This document shows, in pieces, positions 16,824 through 25,796 of a DNA stretch of 64,000 nt. The DNA comes from Flavobacterium fluviale (GTDB lineage: Bacteria > Bacteroidota > Bacteroidia > Flavobacteriales > Flavobacteriaceae): the NCBI RefSeq assembly GCF_003312915.1, contig NZ_CP030261.1, positions 2,356,001 to 2,420,000 of the forward strand, written 5' to 3'. Each line of letters begins with the position of its first letter. Positions within the stretch are counted from its first letter, which is position 1. The notes under the pieces are model-generated. The model saw nothing but the letters and a program-made list of their open reading frames with translations. It searched no databases and was not told where the DNA came from. The position numbers were made by a program, and so were the translations under genes.

Positions 16824-16885
16824 AGCCACGAATCCACGAATAATTCTTTTACAATAAAAAAAATAAAATTCGTGAATTCGTGGCT
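16824..16885. repeat. Inverted repeat AGCCACGAAT..ATTCGTGGCT, copy 1
   Basis: 18-bp arms at 16824-16841 and 16868-16885 pair at 17 of 18 positions across a 26-nt loop. The right arm is identical over 18 bp to the arm at 41159-41176, so this is a dispersed hairpin element rather than a simple terminator. It lies between the methyltransferase and phosphodiesterase genes. Confidence 0.75.
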
Positions 16886-16890
16886 AAAAA

Positions 16891-17976
16891 TTATTTCTTA
16901 AAAATTTCTTTAATCTCAGTTTCTACAGGATGATCAGTCTTGAAATCATATCCCATAATTTTTGCTAAAGTTTGGGCAAATTGTTTTTGATACAATTGAG
17001 ATTCGGTTTTAATTTCGCCTTTTGGACCAATTTCAGGTCCCATTGCAGCAAACCAAATTTCAGATGCGCCAGGAACGTCAGAGCCATGATCTGTCCATTG
17101 TGCTTTTACTTTGTCGCCTCGGCCGTGGTCAACCGTTATAAATAAAGTAGTTTTGTTTTTGTACTGCGGGTCATTTTGAACAAAATTCCAAATTTCCTCG
17201 ATCCATTTATCGACTTGGTTTGCAGCATCTAAATACGAACGATATTGTGCATGATGTGCCCACTCATCGGTTTCGCCATAGGCAATGTAAAGCACTTTAG
17301 GCTTTTTATTTTTTAATTCGTCTAATGCCTGATAATGTGTGAAAACATCTAAACATTCGTCTTGGTGAAAAGGCTTATAGGAGTTGTCACGCATTTCGTT
17401 AAGCAGTTTTTGCATTGCAGTTGGCTTATTTCCTCCTACTTTATCGAAAGCAGAAATGACAGGAAACCCGCTTCTTTCTTCGTTCAGAATTCTATCAAAA
17501 GCATCCCAAGCACCAAAAGCAGCAACTTTTCCTTTTAGCTTAGACTGCTGGTTCAAGAACTCTAATACATTTACATTGGGATTGGCTTTATAGCCGTTTG
17601 AATTTACTTTCAGGTCAACATTTCCAGTCATTATTTCGCTGTAGCCTGGATAACTAAACCAATACGGATTGGCAACATCGACCTTATTTCCTAAATCTCG
17701 ATTACCGTAAATCTGACCTTTTGAAGCGATTTCGGACCAGAAAAAAGGCATTAATTTTTTACGAGCTTCTTTGATATCAGGATTGGAATATTTTTTATAA
17801 ATATAGGCGCTGTCTCCCTGATTGAATTTTTTATCATTGGCAATAGCTGGGTCAATTCCTTTAAAAACTTCCTGCCATCTAAAACCATCTGTAGTAATGA
17901 TGATTATGTTTTCTGTTTTTTGTGCCAGAGATTTAAAGCTTAATAAAATGAACAGAATTGGGATTAATTTTTTCAT
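16891..17976 (-). CDS. Secreted alkaline-phosphatase-superfamily phosphodiesterase
   Basis: A 361-residue exported protein (signal peptide ending KSLAQ). The alkaline phosphatase fold metal ligands are visible: IIIITTDGFRWQEVFKG, where the Thr after the Asp-containing turn would be the nucleophile, YGETDEWAHHAQY and VDHGRGDKV with DHG later. This pattern fits nucleotide pyrophosphatase/phosphodiesterases or sulfatase-like hydrolases acting in the periplasm; the substrate is unknown. Confidence 0.85.
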   Translation of the reverse strand: MKKLIPILFILLSFKSLAQKTENIIIITTDGFRWQEVFKGIDPAIANDKKFNQGDSAYIYKKYSNPDIKEARKKLMPFFWSEIASKGQIYGNRDLGNKVDVANPYWFSYPGYSEIMTGNVDLKVNSNGYKANPNVNVLEFLNQQSKLKGKVAAFGAWDAFDRILNEERSGFPVISAFDKVGGNKPTAMQKLLNEMRDNSYKPFHQDECLDVFTHYQALDELKNKKPKVLYIAYGETDEWAHHAQYRSYLDAANQVDKWIEEIWNFVQNDPQYKNKTTLFITVDHGRGDKVKAQWTDHGSDVPGASEIWFAAMGPEIGPKGEIKTESQLYQKQFAQTLAKIMGYDFKTDHPVETEIKEIFKK

Positions 17977-18093
17977 TTTTTATTAATTGAAATTACAATG
18001 AATCGTTTTGATTTTTTTTCAAAACTAATTAATTTAATCAATTAATTTTTACGTGATAAGGTAAGGTAACTTTAACTTAATAGAAGGGAAAAT

Positions 18094-19425
18094 TTATAAA
18101 ATTCCTCTAGACTTAATTTCCAAATATTTGTTAATGGCGTCAAGCGTAAGATTTTCTGGCTGTGTCAAAACCGAATGGATTCCGTATTTTTTCAGTTCGT
18201 TTACGATTAATCGTTTTTCGAACATAAATTTTTCAGCAATCACTTTGTCATAAACTTCCTGAATCGTGCTTGTTTTTTTATTGATGATCGAATTCAGTTC
18301 GGTATTTTGAAAGAAAACAACAACCAATAAATGACTTTTTGCAATTCCTTTTAAATAAGGTAACTGGCGATTCAGTCCGTCCATTGTTTCAAAGTTGGTA
18401 TACAGAATAATTAAACTTCTTTGATTGATATTTTTCTTAATATCAACATATAATCGGCTGTAATCGCTTTCGAAAAAATCGGTTTTTACATTGTATAAAG
18501 TTTCTAAGATCTTTTGCATTTGAGAAGCTCTTCTTTCGGCAAAAACTCTGTTTTCTACCTTTTTAGAAAATGAAAAAAGTCCTGCTTTATCTTGTTTTTT
18601 CAGAATGACATTTGATAAAACCAAAGCCGAATTTATAGCATAATCTAATAAACTTAAGCCGTCAAAAGGCATTTGCATGACACGGCCTTTGTCAATTGCC
18701 ATATAAACAGTTTGTGATTTTTCGTCTTGAAACTGATTGACCATCAAAGAATTTCTTTTGGCAGTAGCTTTCCAGTTTAATGTCCTTAAATCATCGCCTT
18801 GTACATATTCTTTAATCTGTTCAAATTCCATTGTGTGTCCAATTCGGCGGATTTTTTTAATTCCGTATTGAAAAAGATTATTAGAAAAAGCAATTAAATC
18901 GTATTTTCTTAACTGAATATAAGATGGATACGTCGGAACCATTTGGTCTTTGTCAAAAGCAAATCTTCTAGCAATTAGTTTTAAAGGAGAAGATACATAA
19001 ACATTTAAAGCTCCAAAATGATATTCGCCGCGTTCTGTCGGGCGAAGTTCGTAGCTAATTTCTTTTTGCGTTGATGCTTTGATTGATTTTACAATCTTGA
19101 AATCACGAACTTGAAACTGAAACGGAATTTCATCAATTATCTTAACCGAAACAGGAAAATTATAATGATTTTTCAAGTTGATTCGAATGGTATTTAAATC
19201 TCCATTCGATAATTTTTCCGGCGTAATTCTTTCTGCTTCAAGCCCAGTTCTTGCTAAATATAAAATCAGGATATCAAGACCTAAAAAAGTCACCAAACCC
19301 AAAACAATAAGCCAAACCGCATTATAAAGATTCGGAAAAATAAAAGCACAAATAAACAATCCTATTATGCCTAAAAGCACATAGAAGAAGAAATTATTCA
19401 GATATAGACTTTTTATGAACTTCAT
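18094..19425 (-). CDS. DUF58 domain protein
   Basis: A 443-residue membrane protein: two N-terminal hydrophobic segments (about residues 10-60), then a cytosolic part with the DUF58 signature IKEYVQGDDLRTLNWKATAK and a von Willebrand A-like region (VYMAIDKGRVM). DUF58 proteins accompany MoxR ATPases and are thought to act as client or adaptor. Last gene of the block MoxR-DUF58 on this strand, 98 bp after MoxR, with low-complexity repeats in between. Confidence 0.9.
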   Translation of the reverse strand: MKFIKSLYLNNFFFYVLLGIIGLFICAFIFPNLYNAVWLIVLGLVTFLGLDILILYLARTGLEAERITPEKLSNGDLNTIRINLKNHYNFPVSVKIIDEIPFQFQVRDFKIVKSIKASTQKEISYELRPTERGEYHFGALNVYVSSPLKLIARRFAFDKDQMVPTYPSYIQLRKYDLIAFSNNLFQYGIKKIRRIGHTMEFEQIKEYVQGDDLRTLNWKATAKRNSLMVNQFQDEKSQTVYMAIDKGRVMQMPFDGLSLLDYAINSALVLSNVILKKQDKAGLFSFSKKVENRVFAERRASQMQKILETLYNVKTDFFESDYSRLYVDIKKNINQRSLIILYTNFETMDGLNRQLPYLKGIAKSHLLVVVFFQNTELNSIINKKTSTIQEVYDKVIAEKFMFEKRLIVNELKKYGIHSVLTQPENLTLDAINKYLEIKSRGIL

Positions 19426-19436
19426 TTTTTCGATGT

Positions 19437-19494
19437 TTCAAGTTTCAGGTTTCAAGTTTCAGGTTCAGGTTTCAGGTTTCAAGTTTGTCTCAAC
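19437..19494. repeat. TTTCAAG/TTTCAGG tandem-like repeat
   Basis: About seven consecutive units of the form ttcaagt or ttcaggt between moxR and the DUF58 gene. A shorter stretch of the same word occurs at 42178-42192. Confidence 0.6.
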
Positions 19495-19523
19495 ACTAAC
19501 CATTAACCATTTATAATTAACAA

Positions 19524-20537
19524 TTATCTTGGGATTTCTACAGTCTCGATAATCTGTTTAATAATTTCTGAACTCGTAATGCCTTCCATTTCACGTTCTG
19601 GCGTTACAATAACACGATGCTGTAAAACAGGAATTGCAGCTTCTTTTATATCTTCTGGCGTAACAAAATCACGCCCGCGGATGGCAGCAAAACCTTTGGA
19701 GGCATTCAAAATAGCGATTGAAGCACGAGGAGAAGCTCCTAAATATAAAAAGGCGTTTTCACGTGTGTTAACCACGATTCTTGCAATATATTCCAGTAAA
19801 TTTTGCTCAACTCTAATTTGTTTTACCAAACCTTGATACTGCTTAATTTCATCAGATGAAAGGATTGTTTTTATCGCATCTAGTTTTCCGTGATCTTGTA
19901 AAGAATGTTCTCTTTGAATAATCAAAATCTCCTCATTTAATTTTGGATAATCGATAGTGATTTTGAAAAGAAAACGGTCTAACTGCGCTTCTGGAAGACG
20001 ATAAGTTCCTTCTTGCTCGATTGGATTTTGGGTTGCAATTACCAAAAACGGTGTTTCTAATTGATAACCAGATCCGTCGATTGTAATTTGACGCTCTTCC
20101 ATAACTTCAAAAAGCGCGGCTTGTGTTTTGGCAGGAGCACGATTTATCTCATCAATTAAAATTAAATTAGAGAAAATCGGTCCTTTTTTGAATTCAAATT
20201 CTGAAGTTTTTAGGTTAAAAATCGAAGTTCCTAAAATATCAGAAGGCATTAAATCGGGCGTAAATTGAATTCTGCTGAAATCAATGTTTAATGTTTTTGA
20301 TAATAATTTGGCTGTGATCGTTTTCGCAACTCCAGGAACACCTTCTAGAAGAACATGACCGTTTGACAAAATTGCAACCAAAAGCTGGTCCACCATTTTA
20401 TGCTGCCCAACAATTACAGTTTCAATCTCTTTTTTAATTGTATTTACGTGCTCTAAAAGAGGCCCTAAATTAATTCTAGTTTCAAAATTCACATTTTCAT
20501 TTGTGATTTCGTTTGATGTTGTATTGATGTCGTCCAT
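19524..20537 (-). CDS. MoxR-family AAA+ ATPase
   Basis: A 337-residue AAA+ ATPase: Walker A GVPGVAKTITAK, Walker B LILIDEINRAPAKTQ, sensor 1 ATQNPIEQEGTYRLPEAQLD, and C-terminal lid with GASPRASIAI. MoxR ATPases act as chaperones that insert cofactors or remodel von Willebrand-domain partners; the neighbouring DUF58 protein is the expected partner. It is in a five-gene set with SpoIIM, DUF4129, DUF4350 and DUF58 proteins on one strand. Confidence 0.95.
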   Translation of the reverse strand: MDDINTTSNEITNENVNFETRINLGPLLEHVNTIKKEIETVIVGQHKMVDQLLVAILSNGHVLLEGVPGVAKTITAKLLSKTLNIDFSRIQFTPDLMPSDILGTSIFNLKTSEFEFKKGPIFSNLILIDEINRAPAKTQAALFEVMEERQITIDGSGYQLETPFLVIATQNPIEQEGTYRLPEAQLDRFLFKITIDYPKLNEEILIIQREHSLQDHGKLDAIKTILSSDEIKQYQGLVKQIRVEQNLLEYIARIVVNTRENAFLYLGASPRASIAILNASKGFAAIRGRDFVTPEDIKEAAIPVLQHRVIVTPEREMEGITSSEIIKQIIETVEIPR

Positions 20538-20629
20538 AATTTGGTCTGTTTTTTTATTTGTTTTTTCTTGCCTCAGATTAAAGGATTAAGTGATTTTGAC
20601 TAATCTGTATTAATCTCTGGCTAAAATAA

Positions 20630-21835
20630 TTAATGTAAAATCTTTTCTATTGCTGTATTTATTCGGATCAAATCTTCTTCCAGGCTTCCGTGATAACTCT
20701 TTCTGTGATGATTTATTAAGTCGATAAGTTCTTGAATGTCTTTCTCGTCTTTGCCTGTTTTATGATGCAGTTTTGCAATAAAATCATCATCTAATTTTGA
20801 CGTGTCAATTAAATAATCGGTTCTTATTTTTTCTAGGAAATAAATAATCTTTTTGTCAATAATATTAGCATGATCTCCTTCCTGATAATATAAATTTCCG
20901 ATGGTTTTCGTGAAATCCACCGTTAAATTCTCTAACGGTTTTATAATCGGCACAATACGCTGCTTACGTTTTGCATTAAAGATCATAAAAATCAAAATAC
21001 CAATTAAGGCTAAATACCATGCCCATTTTAAAGCTGGCTGCGATAAAATATAGCGCATAGGAGAATTTGAAATTCTTTTATCATTGAAACTTTTAGTATA
21101 CCAAAAAATATTTCCTTTTGTAAAATAAGACAATACATTTTCGGCATATTGGTAATGATCTTTTTTAAGCAGATTATAATTCGTAAACGCTACCGGCTGT
21201 GTGTGTAAATACACATATCCATTTTTGTACGGAACTTCAATAAAATTAATTTGTCTTTTATTTTTATTGCTGTTCTGATAACCAAGAACTTTTGTGTTTA
21301 AAGTATCTATTTTAGAAAAATAATCGCTTAAGCCAGTATTAAAAGTATATTTTTTTGTGCTTACCTTTTTATTAGCCATCCAGATCGAAACATTTTCAGA
21401 CGGCATAAAATCTGTTTTCAATTCTACTTTTAAAGAATCCAGCAATAATTTTGGAAATGCTCTCATGCTTAAAAAAGCCTTATTTCCATGCGAGACAAAA
21501 TATAAAATCTCTTTCATAGACTGATCGTCAATATTATTGGCTTCAGAAATATTGATGAAAGTACCTTTAATTTTGTAGTTTTCTACATTTTCATTTTCAT
21601 CATATTGGGAATCTAAATATTCGTAAGGCGTTTCAGTTGAGATTTTTTTGACTTTTTGTTTCTTAAAAAAGCCATTAAATTCTTGATCTAAAATGTATAA
21701 TCCAAACGGAATTTTATCATTAACAGAATACGTAGGAGTCCAGTCAATAGGTTTTGGTTTCCCCTTGTCTGTTAAAAGTACTATACCGAAAAGCAAAACC
21801 AGTATAGCAATGTATATTTTCATGTTTTTATCCAT
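20630..21835 (-). CDS. DUF4350 domain protein
   Basis: A 401-residue protein with one N-terminal and one central membrane segment (about residues 8-20 and 268-285). The large part between them is extracytoplasmic and includes the DUF4350 region (YSVNDKIPFGLYILDQEF), a domain with a glutamine-amidotransferase-like fold but no obvious catalytic Cys. The C-terminal 110 residues are cytosolic and helical. Its start overlaps the DUF4129 stop by 8 bp (ATGGATAA), so translation is coupled. Confidence 0.85.
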   Translation of the reverse strand: MDKNMKIYIAILVLLFGIVLLTDKGKPKPIDWTPTYSVNDKIPFGLYILDQEFNGFFKKQKVKKISTETPYEYLDSQYDENENVENYKIKGTFINISEANNIDDQSMKEILYFVSHGNKAFLSMRAFPKLLLDSLKVELKTDFMPSENVSIWMANKKVSTKKYTFNTGLSDYFSKIDTLNTKVLGYQNSNKNKRQINFIEVPYKNGYVYLHTQPVAFTNYNLLKKDHYQYAENVLSYFTKGNIFWYTKSFNDKRISNSPMRYILSQPALKWAWYLALIGILIFMIFNAKRKQRIVPIIKPLENLTVDFTKTIGNLYYQEGDHANIIDKKIIYFLEKIRTDYLIDTSKLDDDFIAKLHHKTGKDEKDIQELIDLINHHRKSYHGSLEEDLIRINTAIEKILH

Positions 21836-22604
21836 TGCCGAAGGTTTTTAAAGCTTTTTTAAATCTGTTTTCAGTTTTACTGAATATTGCATCATCAATC
21901 TCAAATTCGCCGTACCAAATATAATTGTACAAATAAGAAAGATAGGTAAACTCCTCTTTATGAGCAGGCTGTTGTAACTCGTACAAATAATCAGAATTTG
22001 TTTTCTCGATATCCCATTCAATGTAATTATGCTGCGCCATTACTTTTAAAAGCCACAGATAATAATAGCGTACGGCAGCTCTTCTTTCCCCCGTTTCGAT
22101 ACTTTCTTTTATTAGTTTTTCAAAATCTAAAAGATGAATATTTTTTTCAGCATCCGAATAAAAAATGGCTTTTTTATTGGCATTTTTTCCAAAAATCCAT
22201 TTTCCTTCTTGTTTAGTCAACGCTCGTGCTATGAAATAAATCAAAACAATGACTATTAAGACAGCAATAATCCTAAATAATATAACGACAAAATTCAATG
22301 ATGTCTTTACGCTTTTAAAGTTGAATAAACTTGAAAAGATTCCAGCCAGCCAATGTATACAGTGGTCCCACCAGCTTTTTTCTGGAGCTTTATATTCGTA
22401 TACAAATTCTGGATCAGTATATTTTTTTTTGAAGTTTTTCTCAAAATGCTTGGCTTCGACAGTATTCGAATCAACCTGAATATCCTTTTCCGTATATTTA
22501 ATTACAGCAATTTTTGGAGGTTCCGGAGTTGTAACAACCGAATCCTGTGCCATAGAAATACCGCAGCAAAAAAGAAAAGAAAAAATAAATAATAATCTTG
22601 TCAT
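21828..22604 (-). CDS. DUF4129 domain protein
   Basis: A 258-residue protein: signal peptide (ends SMAQ), a short extracytoplasmic part, one membrane segment (about residues 103-125) and a C-terminal DUF4129 domain (RRAAVRYYYLWLLKVM, then EFTYLSYLYNYIWYGEF). DUF4129 is regularly linked with SpoIIM, MoxR and DUF58 genes; molecular function unknown. It follows the SpoIIM gene by 9 bp. Confidence 0.87.
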   Translation of the reverse strand: MTRLLFIFSFLFCCGISMAQDSVVTTPEPPKIAVIKYTEKDIQVDSNTVEAKHFEKNFKKKYTDPEFVYEYKAPEKSWWDHCIHWLAGIFSSLFNFKSVKTSLNFVVILFRIIAVLIVIVLIYFIARALTKQEGKWIFGKNANKKAIFYSDAEKNIHLLDFEKLIKESIETGERRAAVRYYYLWLLKVMAQHNYIEWDIEKTNSDYLYELQQPAHKEEFTYLSYLYNYIWYGEFEIDDAIFSKTENRFKKALKTFGNG

Positions 22605-22613
22605 TACTTGGTC

Positions 22614-23594
22614 TTAAAGATTTTTGGCAGTTAAAGAATGTATTTTTTTGTGCACCATAAAAGGATAAATCAAGTAATAAAATGAAATAAGTGCAAGCGT
22701 CGCCAAAATAATTAAACTGCTTAACCAATTAGGCATATCGATAGAATATCGCGTAATAAAGCCTTCTAAAAATCCAGCACTTATTGTAAAAGGAAAAGTA
22801 CTTAAAAATATTTTAAAACTGTTTTTAAAACCAATTTTAAAAGAATTAATTCTGGAGAAAGTTTTAGGGAATAGGATAGAAGCTCCTAAAATAAAACCGG
22901 CTGTTGTTTCGATAACAATTGCGAAAATTTCCATAGCACCGTGAATCCAAATTCCTCGAACGCTTTTCCAGAAAACACCTTGTTCGTAAAAGAAATATTG
23001 AAAAGAACCCAGCATAATACAGTTTTGAAGAAAAATGCTAAAAGTCCCAATGCCCGCAAAAATTCCGTAAAAATAACATTTGGCACCTACAAAAAGATTG
23101 TTCACCGTAATGCCGATAAAACTTCCCCAATTGCTTCCAGAGCCATATACGGCCATCGGATTGCCTTTTTTGATGTTCGCCATAGTCATATTTACATATT
23201 CGTCTCCTAAAATTAAGCGGACAAAATCTTGATCATAGCGGGCAGAAAGAACTCCAATTGAAACAGTAACAAAAAATAATGCAAAAGCATAAAGCAAATA
23301 TCTTTTGTATTCGTAAACCAAAAGCGGAACATCAATTTTAAAAAAATCTATAATTTGATTGGAGTCTGTTCGTTTAGTTTTGTAAATCTTTTGGTAAATC
23401 TGAGAAGCGAGATGATTTAAGTACACAACCGTTTTACTTTTAGGATAATACGTTTGGGCATACGACAAATCATTCATCATTTGAATGTACAAATTAGCTA
23501 ATTCATCAGGATTTTTTTTAGCTTTACCAAAAATTGCCAGCTCGAATTCGAGCCATTTTTCTTTGTTTTGTTTTATAAAGGCGATTTCTCTCAT
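22614..23594 (-). CDS. SpoIIM-family (stage II sporulation protein M-like) membrane protein
   Basis: A 326-residue protein with a helical cytosolic N terminus (about 100 residues, MREIAFIKQNKEKW) and about six membrane segments containing the SpoIIM-type NNLFVGAKCYFYGIFAGIGT and WIHGAMEIFAIVIETTAGF. In spore formers SpoIIM acts in septal peptidoglycan remodelling; non-sporulating Bacteroidota keep the family in MoxR loci, so here it is a membrane protein of unknown role. Its start is only 20 bp from that of the divergent RDD gene. Confidence 0.9.
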   Translation of the reverse strand: MREIAFIKQNKEKWLEFELAIFGKAKKNPDELANLYIQMMNDLSYAQTYYPKSKTVVYLNHLASQIYQKIYKTKRTDSNQIIDFFKIDVPLLVYEYKRYLLYAFALFFVTVSIGVLSARYDQDFVRLILGDEYVNMTMANIKKGNPMAVYGSGSNWGSFIGITVNNLFVGAKCYFYGIFAGIGTFSIFLQNCIMLGSFQYFFYEQGVFWKSVRGIWIHGAMEIFAIVIETTAGFILGASILFPKTFSRINSFKIGFKNSFKIFLSTFPFTISAGFLEGFITRYSIDMPNWLSSLIILATLALISFYYLIYPFMVHKKIHSLTAKNL

Positions 23595-23614
23595 TGTTGG
23601 CTAAAATATAAAAT

Positions 23615-24358
23615 ATGTCAGAATTATCTATTAATACGACACAAAATGTCAAAATAAATTTTATTGCCGCTTCTATAGGCGAGCGGCTGGGTGCTTTTTT
23701 TATTGATTTGTTTATAATAATCTCATATTGTACTGCAATTTCAGTGGTTCTATTCAACTGGCTGCAATTCGATCGACTGCTTGCTAATCTAGACGGCTGG
23801 TCTAAAGGAGCAGTTTATTTAATTATCTATTCGCCGGTTATAGTTTACTCTTTATTTTTTGAAAGTATTTTTGAAGGACAGTCACTTGGGAAAAAACTAG
23901 TTAAAATTAAAGTGGTCAAAATCGACGGATATCAAGCGGGTTTTGGAGACTATTTAATACGCTGGTTTTTTAGGGTTATTGATTTTTTTAGCCTTTTTGG
24001 ACTTCCAGGGCTTATTTCGATAATAACCAGCCAAAAATCACAGCGTCTAGGCGATATGGCAGCGGGTACAGCCGTTATTACTTTAAAGAATAAAATTAAT
24101 ATCAGTCACACTATTTTAGAAGAAATTGGAGATGCTTATGTGCCGACTTATCCGTTAGTTATAAAACTTTCGGACAACGATATGCGAATTATCAAGGAAA
24201 CGTATCAAAAAGCCGAGGCTAAAAATGATCATGAAATCATTTATAAATTGGTAGCCAAAATTGAAAGCGTAACCGGAATTAAGAATCAATCTGGAAATAA
24301 CAGCGATTTTATCAGGGTTATTTTAAAAGATTACAACTTCTACACGCAGCATATGTAA
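23615..24358 (+). CDS. RDD-family membrane protein
   Basis: A 247-residue protein with the RDD signature ERLGAFFIDLFIIISY and three to four membrane segments in residues 25-150, including GQSLGKKLVKIKVV and QRLGDMAAGTAVI, followed by a soluble C-terminal tail of about 85 residues. RDD proteins are candidate transporters. It is divergent from the SpoIIM-DUF4129-DUF4350-MoxR-DUF58 set and belongs to it by content. Confidence 0.9.
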   Translation: MSELSINTTQNVKINFIAASIGERLGAFFIDLFIIISYCTAISVVLFNWLQFDRLLANLDGWSKGAVYLIIYSPVIVYSLFFESIFEGQSLGKKLVKIKVVKIDGYQAGFGDYLIRWFFRVIDFFSLFGLPGLISIITSQKSQRLGDMAAGTAVITLKNKINISHTILEEIGDAYVPTYPLVIKLSDNDMRIIKETYQKAEAKNDHEIIYKLVAKIESVTGIKNQSGNNSDFIRVILKDYNFYTQHM

Positions 24359-24465
24359 AATTTTTCTTTAAGGAATGAGAATTATTTTGAATGTTTTAGG
24401 TTTAAATTTTTTATATTTAACTGATTATTTAGTTATGGTATTTTTTAATTAAAAAACTTCTGAAC

Positions 24466-25314
24466 ATGAAAAGTAAAAAGTCACTCCTTGTCATATTAAT
24501 GTTATTTGCCGTTGTTTTTAGTTTCGCTCAAGGCGGAAAAAAATTGGATAAAATAATAAAAAGAGATTATCAGATTATTGAATGTACGATTTCAAAAATG
24601 TCTGATAAAACCGTTGAATATTCGCTACCAGGCGAAACACTTCAAATTTCGCTTGATGTTTCACAGATTGCCAGAATTGATTTTGCCAGTGGAAGATCAC
24701 AAACTTTTGATGTGAATTCTGGCAATAGCTCACCATCTTCTGGATCATCAGCAATTACAGCATCACAAATGAAGCCAAATACAATAGCTGTGCTTCCGGT
24801 TCCTTATGTGAATTCAGATACTCAGGAAAGCTCAGAAGACATGGCTAAATTTGCTCAAAACGATCTTTATAATAAACTGCTGGATAAATCTTCAAATATT
24901 TTTCCGTTAACAGTCCAAGATTTAAGAACAACAAACAGTCTGCTTCACAAAGCAGGAATAGACCACAATAATATTGATGAGACGCCAATTGATGACCTTG
25001 AAAAAATACTTGGTGTTGATAATATTGTAGCAGCTAAAGTTTCATACACAATAGGAACTGGTGCGACTGCGACAACTTATAACAGCGGAAATGCAAAAGT
25101 AAGCGACAATAATAAAAAGGTAAAAACAAGCGACATCTCGACTACAACATCAAATAATCAGACTTATTACTATTATACCGTATATTTTGATATGTATAAA
25201 AACAAAGACAAAATATACTCTCAAACTCGTAAACCTTTTCTAGCGGTGAAAGACAGCTGGATGGATTCTGTTACTTATTTATTAAAAAGAAGTCCAATTT
25301 ACGTTAAAAAATAA
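24466..25314 (+). CDS. Secreted protein of unknown function
   Basis: A 282-residue exported protein: signal peptide with FSFAQ cleavage site near residue 22. Residues 25-75 (IIKRDYQIIECTISKMSDKT) resemble small beta-rich modules that follow signal peptides in Bacteroidota. The middle is Ser/Gly-rich, then a domain with IAVLPVPYVNSDTQESSEDM, similar in style to periplasmic TolB-like or GldN-like lipoprotein domains, but I cannot name it. A short gap of 12 bp to the next gene suggests an operon. Confidence 0.75.
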   Translation: MKSKKSLLVILMLFAVVFSFAQGGKKLDKIIKRDYQIIECTISKMSDKTVEYSLPGETLQISLDVSQIARIDFASGRSQTFDVNSGNSSPSSGSSAITASQMKPNTIAVLPVPYVNSDTQESSEDMAKFAQNDLYNKLLDKSSNIFPLTVQDLRTTNSLLHKAGIDHNNIDETPIDDLEKILGVDNIVAAKVSYTIGTGATATTYNSGNAKVSDNNKKVKTSDISTTTSNNQTYYYYTVYFDMYKNKDKIYSQTRKPFLAVKDSWMDSVTYLLKRSPIYVKK

Positions 25315-25326
25315 TAGAGTTAAAAA

Positions 25327-25737
25327 ATGGAAAAATTCAAATCTAAAATTGATTTGTGGTTTGTAATTTTGGTATGCTTATTATTTACGCTGATACTAAT
25401 ACGATTAGCTTACGATCAAAATTGGGTTGGTTTTATTTTTATAATCGTAGTAATTAGTTATGTTATCTATTCATTTTCAACAACTGTTTATAGTATTGAA
25501 GGCGATAAGCTAAAAATAAAATGCAGTTATTTCTTTAATTTTTTGATTGAAATTAAGGACATAAAAAAAAAATCGGAAACTTTTAATATTATAAGTTCGC
25601 CTGCACTGGCATTTAACCGATTAGAAATTTTATATAATAAATTTGATACGCTTTTAATTTCACCAAAAGATAAAATCAGATTTTTAGAAGCAGTAAAAAG
25701 AATAAATCCTGAAATAAAAATAGTACTAAAAAAATAG
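25327..25737 (+). CDS. Bacterial PH-domain (bPH_4-like) membrane protein
   Basis: A 136-residue protein: two N-terminal membrane segments (residues 12-27 and 33-50) and a C-terminal PH-like domain with SPALAFNRLEILYNKFDTLL and ISPKDKIRFLEAV, which matches the bPH_4 (YyaB-like) pattern as I recall it. Function unknown. Probably co-transcribed with the preceding secreted protein. Confidence 0.75.
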   Translation: MEKFKSKIDLWFVILVCLLFTLILIRLAYDQNWVGFIFIIVVISYVIYSFSTTVYSIEGDKLKIKCSYFFNFLIEIKDIKKKSETFNIISSPALAFNRLEILYNKFDTLLISPKDKIRFLEAVKRINPEIKIVLKK

Positions 25738-25755
25738 AAACAATTAATAAAATCT

Positions 25756-25790
25756 CTGCACCTTTGCACTTTTAGATCTTTGTAACTTAA
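25756..25790. repeat. Degenerate CTTTG repeat
   Basis: tgcacctttgcacttttag and atctttgtaactt between the bPH gene and the TRIC-like gene; complement of the CAAAG words at 8803-8840. Confidence 0.4.
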
Positions 25791-25796
25791 GAAAAA

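Noticed and set aside
22614..23594. Sporulation function for the SpoIIM-like protein
   Set aside because: The organism is of a non-sporulating group and the gene sits in a MoxR locus.
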